Positions 43,145-52,532 of a DNA stretch of 64,000 nucleotides are shown here, piece after piece. The DNA lies in NCBI GenBank assembly GCA_965117025.1, contig OZ220746.1:1922001-1986000 (forward strand), written 5' to 3'. The notes beneath the pieces are model-generated. The model was not told the origin of the DNA. It ran no database searches and was given only the letters and a program-made list of their open reading frames with translations. The position numbers and the translations under genes are program-made. The first letter of the stretch is position 1. Every line of letters begins with the position of its first letter. This stretch comes from VXPQ01 sp965117025 (GTDB taxonomy: Bacteria; Bacteroidota; Rhodothermia; Rhodothermales; VXPQ01).

Positions 43145-44620
43145 ATGGCCGATGTAATCACAAGCCGCGAGAAAGATTATGCGCAATGGTATCTGGACAT
43201 TGTGCAGCATGCGAAGCTGGCCGATTACTCGGCAGTGCGCGGGTGCATGGTCATTCGTCCGAACGGCTGTGCGCTGTGGGAGAACATGCAGCGGGCGCTC
43301 GATGACATGTTCCGGGAGACGGGGCACGAGAATGCCTATTTCCCCTTGTTCATTCCCCAATCCTTTCTGGCGCGGGAGGCCGAACATGTAGAGGGATTCG
43401 CCAAGGAGTGCGCCGTGGTCACCCACTCGCGCCTTATGGAAAACCCGTCCGGCGATGGCCTGCTGCCCGATCCCGACTCGAAACTGGAGGAGAATCTGAT
43501 CGTCCGCCCCACGAGCGAAACGATCATCTGGGACGCCTACCGGAGCTGGATCCAATCGTGGCGCGACCTGCCCATTCTCGTCAATCAGTGGGCGAACGTC
43601 GTGCGCTGGGAAATGCGTACGAGGCTGTTTCTGCGCACGATGGAATTTCTATGGCAGGAAGGGCACACGGCCCACGAAACGAAGGAGGAAGCCATCGAGG
43701 AAACGCGGCGCATGCTGGAAGTATACGCCACGTTTGCCGAGGAATGGATGGCTATGCCGGTGATCCGGGGGATAAAAACGGCCAGCGAACGTTTTGCGGG
43801 CGCGGTGGACACGTACTGTATCGAGGCCATGATGCAGGATGGCAAGGCTCTGCAGGCCGGCACCAGTCATTTCCTCGGCCAGAACTTCGCCAAAGCGTTC
43901 GACTGCCAATTCCAGAACCGCGAAAACCAGCTCGAATATGTGTGGGCTACTTCCTGGGGAGTCTCGACCCGGCTGATCGGAGCGCTCATCATGACGCATT
44001 CGGATGACCGGGGACTGGTTCTGCCGCCCCGTCTCGCTCCCGTACAGGTCGTGATCGTACCCATTTTCCGGAAAGACGAAGAGCGGACCGCCGTGCTCGA
44101 AGCGGCCGACCGCATCAGGGAAGCGCTGCGCGCCGCAGGCGTTCGCGTCAAGGTGGATGCCCGCGAGACGCACCGCCCCGGCTGGAAATTCAACGAATAC
44201 GAAGTGCAGGGGGTGCCGGTCCGCCTCGCCATCGGTCCCCGCGACGTCAAGAACCACAAGGTCGAAATGGCGCGCCGCGACCAGCCCGGGAAGGAAATCG
44301 TTTCGCAGGAGGGGCTTCCTGGCCGGATCGGGGCCGTGCTCGAAGATATTCAGCAGCACTTGTTCGACCGGGCGCTGGAAATGCGCAAAGCCTCCACCCG
44401 GCGTGTCGACGACTACGACGCGTTCAAGGACACCCTGGACCGGCATGGCGGGTTCGTGCTGGCGCATTGGGACGGCACCCCGGAAACCGAGGCCCGCATC
44501 AAACAGGAAACGAAAGCGACCATTCGGTGTATCCCGATGGACGGGGACAAGGAACCGGGCAAGGATATGCTGACCGGCAACCCGTCGGAGCGCCGCGTTC
44601 TTTTCGCCAGGGCCTATTAA
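43145..44620 (+). CDS. proS: Prolyl-tRNA synthetase, archaeal/eukaryal type
   Basis: 491 residues. It lacks the inserted editing domain of the long bacterial form and has the class II motifs in the archaeal-type order (PTSETIIWDAYRSWI; RTRLFLRTMEFLWQEGHTAH), with the C-terminal anticodon-binding and zinc-like end region (KEPGKDMLTGNP). It charges tRNA-Pro. This form is usual in Bacteroidota. The stop TAA (44618-44620) is immediately followed by repeat copy J. Confidence 0.96.
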   Translation: MADVITSREKDYAQWYLDIVQHAKLADYSAVRGCMVIRPNGCALWENMQRALDDMFRETGHENAYFPLFIPQSFLAREAEHVEGFAKECAVVTHSRLMENPSGDGLLPDPDSKLEENLIVRPTSETIIWDAYRSWIQSWRDLPILVNQWANVVRWEMRTRLFLRTMEFLWQEGHTAHETKEEAIEETRRMLEVYATFAEEWMAMPVIRGIKTASERFAGAVDTYCIEAMMQDGKALQAGTSHFLGQNFAKAFDCQFQNRENQLEYVWATSWGVSTRLIGALIMTHSDDRGLVLPPRLAPVQVVIVPIFRKDEERTAVLEAADRIREALRAAGVRVKVDARETHRPGWKFNEYEVQGVPVRLAIGPRDVKNHKVEMARRDQPGKEIVSQEGLPGRIGAVLEDIQQHLFDRALEMRKASTRRVDDYDAFKDTLDRHGGFVLAHWDGTPETEARIKQETKATIRCIPMDGDKEPGKDMLTGNPSERRVLFARAY

Positions 44621-44657
44621 GGATACGCTGAACTTCGCGGACCTGGTCAGAGTACCC
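44621..44657. repeat. Family 1 element, minimal copy (copy J)
   Basis: 37 bp with GGATACGCTGAACTTCGCGG at the left and GGTCAGAGTACCC at the right, starting on the base after the proS stop codon. Confidence 0.62.
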
Positions 44658-44766
44658 TTTAGCGGAAGCACGTATTCACAGGAGAACGCATCCATCGGAC
44701 TGCCCATCGACCGACGGCTACATCGATCCATCCGGCCATGACTTCAAACCGGGAGCGTAACGTCTC

Positions 44767-47205
44767 GTGCGCACTGCCTTTGTCCTTTTCGCCGTCGCCG
44801 CCGCCTTGTGGCCTTCCTGCATCCTTGCCCAGGAATGGGGCATGGTGTCCGGACACGTCCTGTCCGCAGAGGAGAATTTTCCTGTACCCAACGTCAGCAT
44901 CCTCGTAAGCGATACCGAATTCGGCACCGCAAGCAAGGAGAACGGGGAATACACGCTCCGCCTGCCGGCAGGCACACACCTGTTGCGATTCTCGGCAGTG
45001 GGGTTCGAGACGGCGCAGCACAGCGTAGCCGTGCGACCCGGCGAAACAACGGTCCTGGATGTTCGCCTCGACGTGTCGGTCGTCCGGATGCAGGATGTCG
45101 TGGTGGAAGAGGAGTTGTTCTTCCCGGAACCCGGGGTGTATGCACTGGAGCCGGAAGTCGCCCGCAACCTGCCCTCCCCGTTCAAGGGGTTCCAGGCGCT
45201 GAGCGTACTTCCGGGCGTAGCCGCCAACAACGAACTCTCCAACCAGTACTCGGTGCACGGCGGAGGCTTTCACGAAAACCTTATTTTCGTCAACGGCTTC
45301 GAGGTCTACATGCCGTTGCGCCCGAGGCAGGGGGAGCAGGAGGGGCTCGGCCTGCTTAACCCGGAACTGGCGGACCGGCTCGTGCTGTACACGGGGGGAT
45401 TTCCGGCGAAGTACGGGGGGAAACTGTCGTCCGTGCTGGAAACCAGCTACCACCGCCCGGATAGCGAATCCATGCGCGGGTCCGCCACGGCTTCGCTTCT
45501 CGATGCAGGCCTCTCGCACCGGGGCGCGGTCGCAGGGGGGCGTTTCGGGTGGAATGCCGGTTTCCGAAAAGCCCGCGCCCGCCACTTCTTCCGTACGCAG
45601 GAAACGAAGGGGGATTACCGTCCCGACTACACGGACGTGCAGGGGCTGGCGACCTGGCGCTTTGCACCGGGACACGAAATCGAAGTGCTGGGTATTTACG
45701 CCAACCACGTATTCCGTTTCGAACCGGAGAGCCGCAAGACCTATTTCGGCATTGTGAGCACCGACCCCACGAGACCGTCGGACCTGCGTTCCTTCTGGAC
45801 CCGCTATGAGGGCGACGAAAACGACGGATATAAAACACGGTTTGCCGGCCTGCGCCTGATCAACCGGGTCAGTTCTTCCTGGTCCGTGGAACACGACGCG
45901 GCGTACTTCAGCATTTCCGAAACGGAACGCTTCGATATTCAGGGGACATCCATCGTGTTTCGCGTCGATCCGAACAGCGACCCCAATACCGGCGCAGGGC
46001 ACATTCCCACCGGCAACGTCACCGAGGAGGAATTTGCCGATAATCTCATAGAAAGCGCCGCATGGACCGGACAGGGCCGGTACCGGTTCCAGGCCAGCCG
46101 GCATGTCATGGAGGCAGGCTGGAGCGTGCGCGCCTTTTCTTTTTCCGACCGCATCGACGAGCATTCCCTTCTGTACGGCAGGAACACGAGCGGCGAATCC
46201 GTTCGCATCGAAGCGAACCGTCTCTCCGACGAAGCCACGCTTTCCGCATGGAAAACCGGCGTGTACCTGCAGGACACGATCCAGCGGGGCGGGCTGCTCG
46301 TCACAGGCGGCATGCGGGCGGACCGGTTCTCTTTCAACGGCGTATGGACGGTCGCCCCCAGAATCTCGGCGCGGTATGTCGCAAGCGAACGCATCACGGC
46401 CACCGGCTCGTGGGGCTACTACCACCAGACCCCGACCTACCGCGAATTCCGCGGAAAACCCGTGCCGGGCGAAACGATTCTTGGCGCCCTCAACCGGGAT
46501 ATCCGGTCCCAGCGAGCCGTGCAGTATGTGCTGGGCGGGGAGTATTTCCTGCCTTCGAGGCGGCTGTACGTACGCGCCACGGCTTTTTACAAGGATATGG
46601 ACCGCCTCATATCGTACGACGTGCGGAACGTGCGTCTCCTGTATTCCGGGGAAAACGACGCCGAGGGAGAGGCGTTCGGGCTGGATGTGCATCTGTACGG
46701 CGAACTCGTGCCCGGGCTCGAAAGCCGGCTGAATTACGCGTACCTGAATGCCGTCGAGACCTTTCTGCCGGAGTACCGGTCGGAGGTGCTGGACGGAACG
46801 ATTCCGCGCCCCTCGGACCAGCGCCACACTATCTCGCTCTTTGTGCAGGATTATATCCCGGGAGATGACACATGGAGAGTGCATCTGCGCGGCCTTTTCG
46901 GGAGCGGCTTCCCGTACACCCCGCCCGTGCCTGACCGTCAGATAGGCAGATTCGTGATTCAGGTGCCCGGCGAAAGAAATTCGGCCCGGTATCCCCCGTA
47001 CCAGCGCGTGGATCTCGGCCTGACGAAAATCGTGGACGTCGGGGCCGGAATGCACTTGGAGTTGACCGCAGAACTGCTCAACGCGTTCAATATGACGAAC
47101 ACGGTCACGTATACCTGGACGCCCAACAACGCCGGCATCTGGGAGCGGATTCCCACGCGCCTGACCCCCCGCACCTTCAACGTCCGGTTCCGCCTGGAAT
47201 GGTGA
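44767..47205 (+). CDS. TonB-dependent outer-membrane receptor (carboxypeptidase-like N-domain)
   Basis: 812 residues, starting with GTG at 44767 (the nearest ATG upstream is out of frame). A signal peptide (to CILAQ) leads into a carboxypeptidase-like domain (MVSGHVLSAEENFPVPNVSI), a plug domain (LSVLPGVAANNELSNQYSVH, GGFPAKYGG) and a long barrel ending NVRFRLEW. No SusD gene adjoins it, so it is a single receptor; cargo unknown. Followed by a 422-bp gap with direct repeats. Confidence 0.9.
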   Translation: MRTAFVLFAVAAALWPSCILAQEWGMVSGHVLSAEENFPVPNVSILVSDTEFGTASKENGEYTLRLPAGTHLLRFSAVGFETAQHSVAVRPGETTVLDVRLDVSVVRMQDVVVEEELFFPEPGVYALEPEVARNLPSPFKGFQALSVLPGVAANNELSNQYSVHGGGFHENLIFVNGFEVYMPLRPRQGEQEGLGLLNPELADRLVLYTGGFPAKYGGKLSSVLETSYHRPDSESMRGSATASLLDAGLSHRGAVAGGRFGWNAGFRKARARHFFRTQETKGDYRPDYTDVQGLATWRFAPGHEIEVLGIYANHVFRFEPESRKTYFGIVSTDPTRPSDLRSFWTRYEGDENDGYKTRFAGLRLINRVSSSWSVEHDAAYFSISETERFDIQGTSIVFRVDPNSDPNTGAGHIPTGNVTEEEFADNLIESAAWTGQGRYRFQASRHVMEAGWSVRAFSFSDRIDEHSLLYGRNTSGESVRIEANRLSDEATLSAWKTGVYLQDTIQRGGLLVTGGMRADRFSFNGVWTVAPRISARYVASERITATGSWGYYHQTPTYREFRGKPVPGETILGALNRDIRSQRAVQYVLGGEYFLPSRRLYVRATAFYKDMDRLISYDVRNVRLLYSGENDAEGEAFGLDVHLYGELVPGLESRLNYAYLNAVETFLPEYRSEVLDGTIPRPSDQRHTISLFVQDYIPGDDTWRVHLRGLFGSGFPYTPPVPDRQIGRFVIQVPGERNSARYPPYQRVDLGLTKIVDVGAGMHLELTAELLNAFNMTNTVTYTWTPNNAGIWERIPTRLTPRTFNVRFRLEW

Positions 47206-47209
47206 GCGG

Positions 47210-47269
47210 ACATTTCAAAAACTCCTAAGTCGGGACCCGACTCGGCCGCAAACATTTCAAAAACTCCTA
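47210..47269. repeat. Direct repeat pair flanking a palindrome
   Basis: ACATTTCAAAAACTCCTA occurs exactly at 47210-47227 and 47252-47269, 42 bp apart (four helical turns). Between them lies the dyad AGTCGGG-A-CCCGACT (47228-47242). It lies 5 bp past the TonB receptor stop. Possibly an operator module or a small repeat element. Confidence 0.55.
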
Positions 47270-47627
47270 TACCCGCCCGCAGGGAACAGACAACCCCCTT
47301 GCCGTTACAAGCCCTATCCGTGTCCGGCAACGGACGCGGATATCGCGCACCTGGTGCGGATGCATATAAGAACCTGACAAGGATATCTTCAGGGAGTTAG
47401 TCTTCACATTCGGACGGCAGGCCCACCCTCCTTGTGCAAGCAAGCGAGGTCCTTTCTCCGGAAAGGCAGGGACGATCGAAGGAATGCGAGCGATTCCCGC
47501 TCATGTAAGGTAGAGGTTCTTCTATCCACCGCTCGGGAGCGCGCCCTTTTCGGGAGCCGCCCCGGCGCCGATTTCGGGCGCTTCTTGTGCCTGTACGGGC
47601 CGGGGCGTTTCTTTAAAACAGATTCTC
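47270..47627. other. Long non-coding leader before ccmF
   Basis: No convincing gene. Several hairpins are visible, for example CCTTTC-TCCG-GAAAGG near 47451 and GAGCG-ATTCC-CGCTC near 47487, with GC-rich stems just before the ccmF start. I do not recognise a known riboswitch class. It may be a structured 5' leader. Confidence 0.35.
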
Positions 47628-50156
47628 ATGTCCGGCGTCATCGGACAAATTCTGGTTCTCTTCGGCTTCGTAGTCTGCGGGCTCGCGGGCTACGCCTATC
47701 TTCAGGCCGCGCGCACCGGCAATTCGGAATGGCGGTGGATCGGACGCGCCGCCTGGGGCGCCATGACCGCAAGCCTTGCAGCGGCGGCAGTGATCCTGAT
47801 GATCCTGCTTCTGACGCACCAGTTCCAGTACTCCTACGTCTATCAGCAAACGTCCCGCGCACTGCCGACCCACTTTCTGGTTTCCTCGTTCTGGGCCGGT
47901 CAGGAAGGGTCGTTTCTTCTGTGGATCCTCCTGATGAGCGCCCTCGGGCTGGTCCTGATGCGCACGAAACGCGCATGGGAAGCTCCGGTCATGGCGATTG
48001 TAGCGGGGTCGCAGTGGTTCCTGATTTCCATGATCTCGGGGCTGCAACTGGGGCCGCTGCGCATCGGCGCTTCGCCCTTCGCCACGCTCGCCGAGAAATT
48101 CCCGGACGCCCCCATGCTGCAAATCCCCGGTTTCGTCCCGGCGGACGGATCCGGGCTCAACGACCTGCTCCAGAATTACTGGATGGTCATTCATCCCCCT
48201 ACGCTTTTCCTCGGGTTCACCCTGATGGCCGTTCCGTTCGCCTTCGCCGTCGCAGCGCTATGGAAACGCCGGTATACCGAGTGGATTCCGCAGGCGCTGC
48301 CGTGGGCGCTCGTCGCCACCGCGGTGCTGGGCGTCGGCATCGCCATGGGCGGGTACTGGGCGTACGAAACGCTCTCGTTCGGCGGCTACTGGGCATGGGA
48401 CCCCGTGGAAAATTCCTCGCTGGTGCCCTGGCTTACGGGGATCGCTGCGGTACACACCATGATCATCCGGAAGAGAAGCGGAAGAGGGCATAAGTCCACC
48501 TTCCTGTTCTGCATTCTTTCGTACATGCTGGTCATTTACTCGACCTTCCTGACGCGGAGCGGGATCCTTGGCGATATATCGGTGCATTCCTTCGTCGATC
48601 TGGGGATGATGAACCAGCTCCTCGTCTGGATCCTGGCTATGGGCGTTATCGGGTTCGGCCTTTTCGCGTACCGCTACCGGGAGCTTCCCGCGCCCGACCG
48701 CGAGCCCCACCTGCTCTCGCGCGAATTCATGACGTTTTGCGGGGCGCTGCTCTTGGCCTGCCTCGCGGCGGTCGTCACGGTAGGCACCAGTTCTCCCATT
48801 CTGGGGAAACTGTTCCGCGAAGCGCCCTCCACTGTGCCGATCGATTTCTACAACAGGTGGTCGCTCCCGATTTCCATCCTGCTTGTGTTCCTGGCGGGTC
48901 TGGGCCAGTTATTCTGGTGGCACCGAATGGATGTCGAGCAGGTGAACCGGGTGCTCATCAAGCCGATTGCGGGGGCCATGGCCAGCACGGTCGCGGTGCT
49001 CATCTTTACCCCGTTCGTGGCGGAAACCGTTCAGCGGCCTGCCCTTTCGGCAGCGGGCCCGGCGCAGGATACTGTACAGAACGCCGCCCAGGCAACATTC
49101 GGGTCCGGCGGCGGATTCCTCGAAGGCATCCAGCATTTCGGGGCGGTCTACGGAACGGGTATTCTCCTGCTGCTGCTCGTATTCATGGCGTTCTTCGCCC
49201 TGTACGGGAACGGGATGGTGCTCTGGAAGATCGGGCGGGGCAATCCGCGCATGGCGGGCGGCGCCACGGCGCATGTCGGCTTCGCCATTATGGTCCTTGC
49301 CATCGTGGCGTCGAGCGGGTTCAGCAAGCCGATCGGGGCCGTACGCGGCGTGCCCATCGAAGACGGCCGCGACAGTTTTGTCCTCGAGCGCGGCCAGACG
49401 CGCATGATCGGCGGGTACCAGGTGACTTATTCGGGACGCGAACGCACGGCGCGCAACCGGCCGGTGTACGTGCTGGATTTCATCGATCCGAACGGGCGGG
49501 AATTCACGGTCCGACCGGTCGTGTACAAAAGCGCTCAGGCCCAGTGGATCCAGCACCCCGACCACGAAATGTACCCGGACAAGGACATCTTCGTGGCGGT
49601 GTCGCCGAGCGTGATGCAGGAGGATGTCAGGGCATCCGACGACGATCCGGCCGATCCGGTAGCCCGGCAGGGCGAACTCACGATCTCGCGCGGCGATTCC
49701 ACCGTGGTGGGCGACGACGAATTCGCCATCCGGTTCATCAATTACCAGACGGACCTTGCCGATCTGCCCGATTCCACGGAGATCGGCGTAGCGGCCTTAC
49801 TGGACGTAACCCACCTCGGAACCGGCGAAACCCGCCGTTTGAGCCCGGTCTACCTGATCATGAAGGACCGCACCCAGCAATACATTCAGAACCGCGTAAG
49901 CGACTGGGGCCTGACCGTCACGTTTACGGGGATGAACGTGGATACCGGCTCCATCCGCCTCTTTCTGGAAGGCGTTGCCGTGGAGGCCGACGACTGGCTC
50001 ATCGTGCAGGCCTACGAGAAGCCGTTCATCAACTTCCTGTGGTTCGGGTTCCTGCTCCTTACCGGCGGCTTCGGGTTCGCGGCGTACCGGCGCTATGCGG
50101 ACAACCGCCACAGTGCGCAGCGCGCGGCACGCACATCCGGCGCCGACCCCGCATAA
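47628..50156 (+). CDS. ccmF: Cytochrome c maturation protein CcmF (CcsA/CcmF family)
   Basis: 842 residues with about a dozen or more membrane segments. The haem-handling WWD motif is seen as GGYWAWDPVENSS near residue 252, followed by WLTGIAAVHTMIIRKRSGRG. The C-terminal half has a large periplasmic domain (SFVLERGQTRMIGGYQV onward), as in CcmF. It ligates haem to apocytochrome c in the inner membrane (system I). No other ccm genes are next to it. Relevant to the multihaem cytochrome at the left edge. Confidence 0.9.
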   Translation: MSGVIGQILVLFGFVVCGLAGYAYLQAARTGNSEWRWIGRAAWGAMTASLAAAAVILMILLLTHQFQYSYVYQQTSRALPTHFLVSSFWAGQEGSFLLWILLMSALGLVLMRTKRAWEAPVMAIVAGSQWFLISMISGLQLGPLRIGASPFATLAEKFPDAPMLQIPGFVPADGSGLNDLLQNYWMVIHPPTLFLGFTLMAVPFAFAVAALWKRRYTEWIPQALPWALVATAVLGVGIAMGGYWAYETLSFGGYWAWDPVENSSLVPWLTGIAAVHTMIIRKRSGRGHKSTFLFCILSYMLVIYSTFLTRSGILGDISVHSFVDLGMMNQLLVWILAMGVIGFGLFAYRYRELPAPDREPHLLSREFMTFCGALLLACLAAVVTVGTSSPILGKLFREAPSTVPIDFYNRWSLPISILLVFLAGLGQLFWWHRMDVEQVNRVLIKPIAGAMASTVAVLIFTPFVAETVQRPALSAAGPAQDTVQNAAQATFGSGGGFLEGIQHFGAVYGTGILLLLLVFMAFFALYGNGMVLWKIGRGNPRMAGGATAHVGFAIMVLAIVASSGFSKPIGAVRGVPIEDGRDSFVLERGQTRMIGGYQVTYSGRERTARNRPVYVLDFIDPNGREFTVRPVVYKSAQAQWIQHPDHEMYPDKDIFVAVSPSVMQEDVRASDDDPADPVARQGELTISRGDSTVVGDDEFAIRFINYQTDLADLPDSTEIGVAALLDVTHLGTGETRRLSPVYLIMKDRTQQYIQNRVSDWGLTVTFTGMNVDTGSIRLFLEGVAVEADDWLIVQAYEKPFINFLWFGFLLLTGGFGFAAYRRYADNRHSAQRAARTSGADPA

Positions 50157-50157
50157 T

Positions 50158-50255
50158 GAGGAATGACGCGGCCAGCGCACTTCTCTCAGCCTCCCGAAGG
50201 GCGCATCACGCATGAACGCGACGTGCTGAGCGAAGCCGTTTTGATCAGCGTATCC
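50158..50255. repeat. Family 1 element, partial (copy K)
   Basis: From GAGGAATGACGCGGCCAGCG to TTTTGATCAGCGTATCC, sharing the inner and right part of the family; the left terminus is missing. It fills the gap between the convergent ccmF and metal permease genes, 2 bp from the permease stop. Confidence 0.65.
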
Positions 50256-50256
50256 T

Positions 50257-51372
50257 TTACAGGTTCTCGATCGCCTCGGAAGCCGCCTCGCGGCCCCGGG
50301 GGGTGAGCACCAGCATATCGTCCTCGACCTGCCGCACCAGTCCGTTCGATTGCGCCCTGCGGACGACCCGCCGCGCAAAATCCCGTTCCCAGGAGAGGTG
50401 TTCCTCGAGGTGCCCTATGCGGTGTTCTATGTCCGCCTCGGGCAGTCCTTCGTGGTTGAACAGGTGGATGGCGAGCATCTTTTCGGCGAATTCCCACTTC
50501 TGCCGGATGCGCCGCTGCCGGCCCGCAAGGATGCCGTACCGGGGCGCGCCCAGCCAGACGGCCAGGAACACGATGCCCGATACCGTGGCCATCGCCCCGG
50601 CAATGGATACGTCGAAAAGGCGGGCCAGTTGAAACCCGCCCACGGCGGACGCCGCCCCGAGAGCCACGCTCAGGAGGATCATGTCCCGGAGCCGGTCGGT
50701 GAGCAGGTAGGCCGCCGCGGACGGCGCCACCATCATGGCCACGACCAGGATCGATCCCACCGCGTCGAACGCCGCCACCGCCGTGATGGACACGAAGGTC
50801 ATCAGGCCGTAATGAATAAGCACCGGCCCGAAACCCAGCGCGGCCGCCAGCCCGGCGTCGAACGTGGCGATCTTCAGTTCCTTGTAGAAGAGCGCGATGA
50901 AGGCGACATTCGCCAGGCCCACGGCGCTCATTACGTACAGGGCGCGCGGTCCGATATCCCTGCCCCCGACGATCAGCCGGTCGAAGGGCGCAAAGGCGGG
51001 CTCGCCCAGCAGCACCGCGTCCGTGTCGAGGTGTACGTCGCCGGCATAACGGGCAATAAGAATAATCCCGATGCTGAACAGCACGGGAAACGTCAGCCCG
51101 ATGGCCGCGTCTTCCCGGACCAGCCGCGTGGACATGAGGAGTTCGACCAGCATCACGGTGAGCACGCCTGTGCCCGCCGCGGCCAGAATCAACAGGGGGG
51201 AGTTGAGGTTGTGGGTCAGGAAGAAAGCAATTACGATGCCCGGAAGGATCGCATGGCTGATGGCGTCGCTCATCATGGCCATCTTGCGCAGCACGAGAAA
51301 CGTGCCCGGCAGCGCGCACGCCGCGGCCACCACCACCGCGAGGAGTTGAATTTCTATCTCGCCCTGGGTCAT
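50257..51372 (-). CDS. Metal ABC transporter permease with C-terminal winged-helix tail (second permease)
   Basis: About 371 residues from the ATG at 51372. The first 260 or so form an ABC-3 family permease (eight or so membrane segments; MMSDAISHAILPGIVIAF is the family signature). The last 85 or so residues (AEKMLAIHLFNHEGLPEADIEHRIGHL and VVRRAQSNGLVRQVEDDMLV) form a winged-helix-like DNA-binding or sensing tail. Likely Mn, Fe or Zn import. Start overlaps the stop of the other permease (ATGA). Last gene of the operon. Confidence 0.85.
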   Translation of the reverse strand: MTQGEIEIQLLAVVVAAACALPGTFLVLRKMAMMSDAISHAILPGIVIAFFLTHNLNSPLLILAAAGTGVLTVMLVELLMSTRLVREDAAIGLTFPVLFSIGIILIARYAGDVHLDTDAVLLGEPAFAPFDRLIVGGRDIGPRALYVMSAVGLANVAFIALFYKELKIATFDAGLAAALGFGPVLIHYGLMTFVSITAVAAFDAVGSILVVAMMVAPSAAAYLLTDRLRDMILLSVALGAASAVGGFQLARLFDVSIAGAMATVSGIVFLAVWLGAPRYGILAGRQRRIRQKWEFAEKMLAIHLFNHEGLPEADIEHRIGHLEEHLSWERDFARRVVRRAQSNGLVRQVEDDMLVLTPRGREAASEAIENL

Positions 51373-52475
51373 GTCCGCTCCTCTTTCAGGGTTTCCACAT
51401 TTTGCAGGCCCGCGTCGGTGAGCGCCCACCCGTTCCTTGCGCGACGGACCAGGCCGTCCTTTTCCAGACGCCCAAGCAGGCGTTCCACAGGGACGTCGCT
51501 CGTACGCATGGCCTGCACGGCCCCCTTCGGGTGGGGGCGCAGCGGATCGTTGTGCTGCATGCCGAGGGCGTACAGGTCCAGCAGGACGGTTTCCAGCTGG
51601 AAGCGCCCCGTGTTCCGGCGGGCCCGAAGACGCCGCCCCACGATGCCGCGATTGGGCGCGAACAACAGCGACAGGACCATGATGCCCCCCATGCAGAGCA
51701 CGATCAGCGGGCCGGTGGGCAGGCCGGTCTCCGTGCTGCTGAGCACCGCGCCGGTGACGCCCGCCGCCGCGCCGAACCCGGCGGACAGCAGCACCATTTT
51801 CCACAGCGTATCCGTCCATTGCCGTCCGGCCGCCGCAGGCGCCACGATCATGGCGCTCATCAGCACGACGCCCACGGTCTGCAACCCGATCACGATCGCC
51901 ACGACGAGCAGCGCCGTCAGAAAAAGATCCACGCGGCGCATGGGAAGGCCCATCGTCCGCCCGAACTCCGGGTCGAAGGCCAGCAGTTTCAGTTCTTTCC
52001 AGAAGAGCGCCATCAGGAGGAGCGCCCCGCCTCCCGGAACCGCCATCGTAATGACGTCGCGCCGGACGAGCGAGGAGGCCTGCCCGAACAGAAACGTGTC
52101 GAGGCCGGCCTGCGCGGCCCCGGCCCGCTGCCGGATATAGGTCAATAGCACCAGCCCCACGCCAAAGAACACGGACAGGGTCAGGGCGAGCATGCTGTCG
52201 TACTTGATCCGGGTGGTCCCGGTGACGGACATGATCCAGAGCGTCGAAAGCCATCCCGCAAGCGCCGCCCCGATCATCAGCGCAAGGGGCGCCTTGCTGC
52301 CCGTCAGCAGAAACGCGATCGCAATACCGGGCAGGGCCGCGTGGGAAATGGCGTCGCCCAGCAGGCTTTGCCCGCGCAATACGGCGTAGCTCCCGAGTCC
52401 GCCGCTGACAATGCCCAGTACGGCGGAGCCCAGCGCCACCATCCGCAGCGTATAGTCGCTGAACAGTTGCTCCAT
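51369..52475 (-). CDS. Metal ABC transporter permease with C-terminal winged-helix tail (first permease)
   Basis: 368 residues. The membrane part (to about residue 275) is a second ABC-3 permease with LLGDAISHAALPGIAIAF. The last 80 or so residues (ETVLLDLYALGMQHNDPLRP, then VPVERLLGRLEKDGLVRRAR) look like a helix-turn-helix/winged helix. Chlamydia YtgC-R is a known permease-DtxR fusion of this kind; whether these tails bind DNA here is unknown. Sits between the ATPase gene (57 bp gap) and the second permease (ATGA overlap). Confidence 0.85.
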   Translation of the reverse strand: MEQLFSDYTLRMVALGSAVLGIVSGGLGSYAVLRGQSLLGDAISHAALPGIAIAFLLTGSKAPLALMIGAALAGWLSTLWIMSVTGTTRIKYDSMLALTLSVFFGVGLVLLTYIRQRAGAAQAGLDTFLFGQASSLVRRDVITMAVPGGGALLLMALFWKELKLLAFDPEFGRTMGLPMRRVDLFLTALLVVAIVIGLQTVGVVLMSAMIVAPAAAGRQWTDTLWKMVLLSAGFGAAAGVTGAVLSSTETGLPTGPLIVLCMGGIMVLSLLFAPNRGIVGRRLRARRNTGRFQLETVLLDLYALGMQHNDPLRPHPKGAVQAMRTSDVPVERLLGRLEKDGLVRRARNGWALTDAGLQNVETLKEERT

Positions 52476-52532
52476 CGGCGTTTCCCGGGGGATGTCTCGG
52501 GACGTGTTTCGGGGAATGTCCTATAGGAATGT

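Noticed and set aside
47432..48493. 353-codon plus-strand frame overlapping the start of ccmF
   Set aside because: It is the wrong frame of ccmF; the CcmF frame has membrane segments and the WWD motif.
50350..52140. Long plus-strand frame opposite the metal permeases
   Set aside because: Very rich in Arg, His and Pro with no motif; the minus-strand permeases are unmistakable.
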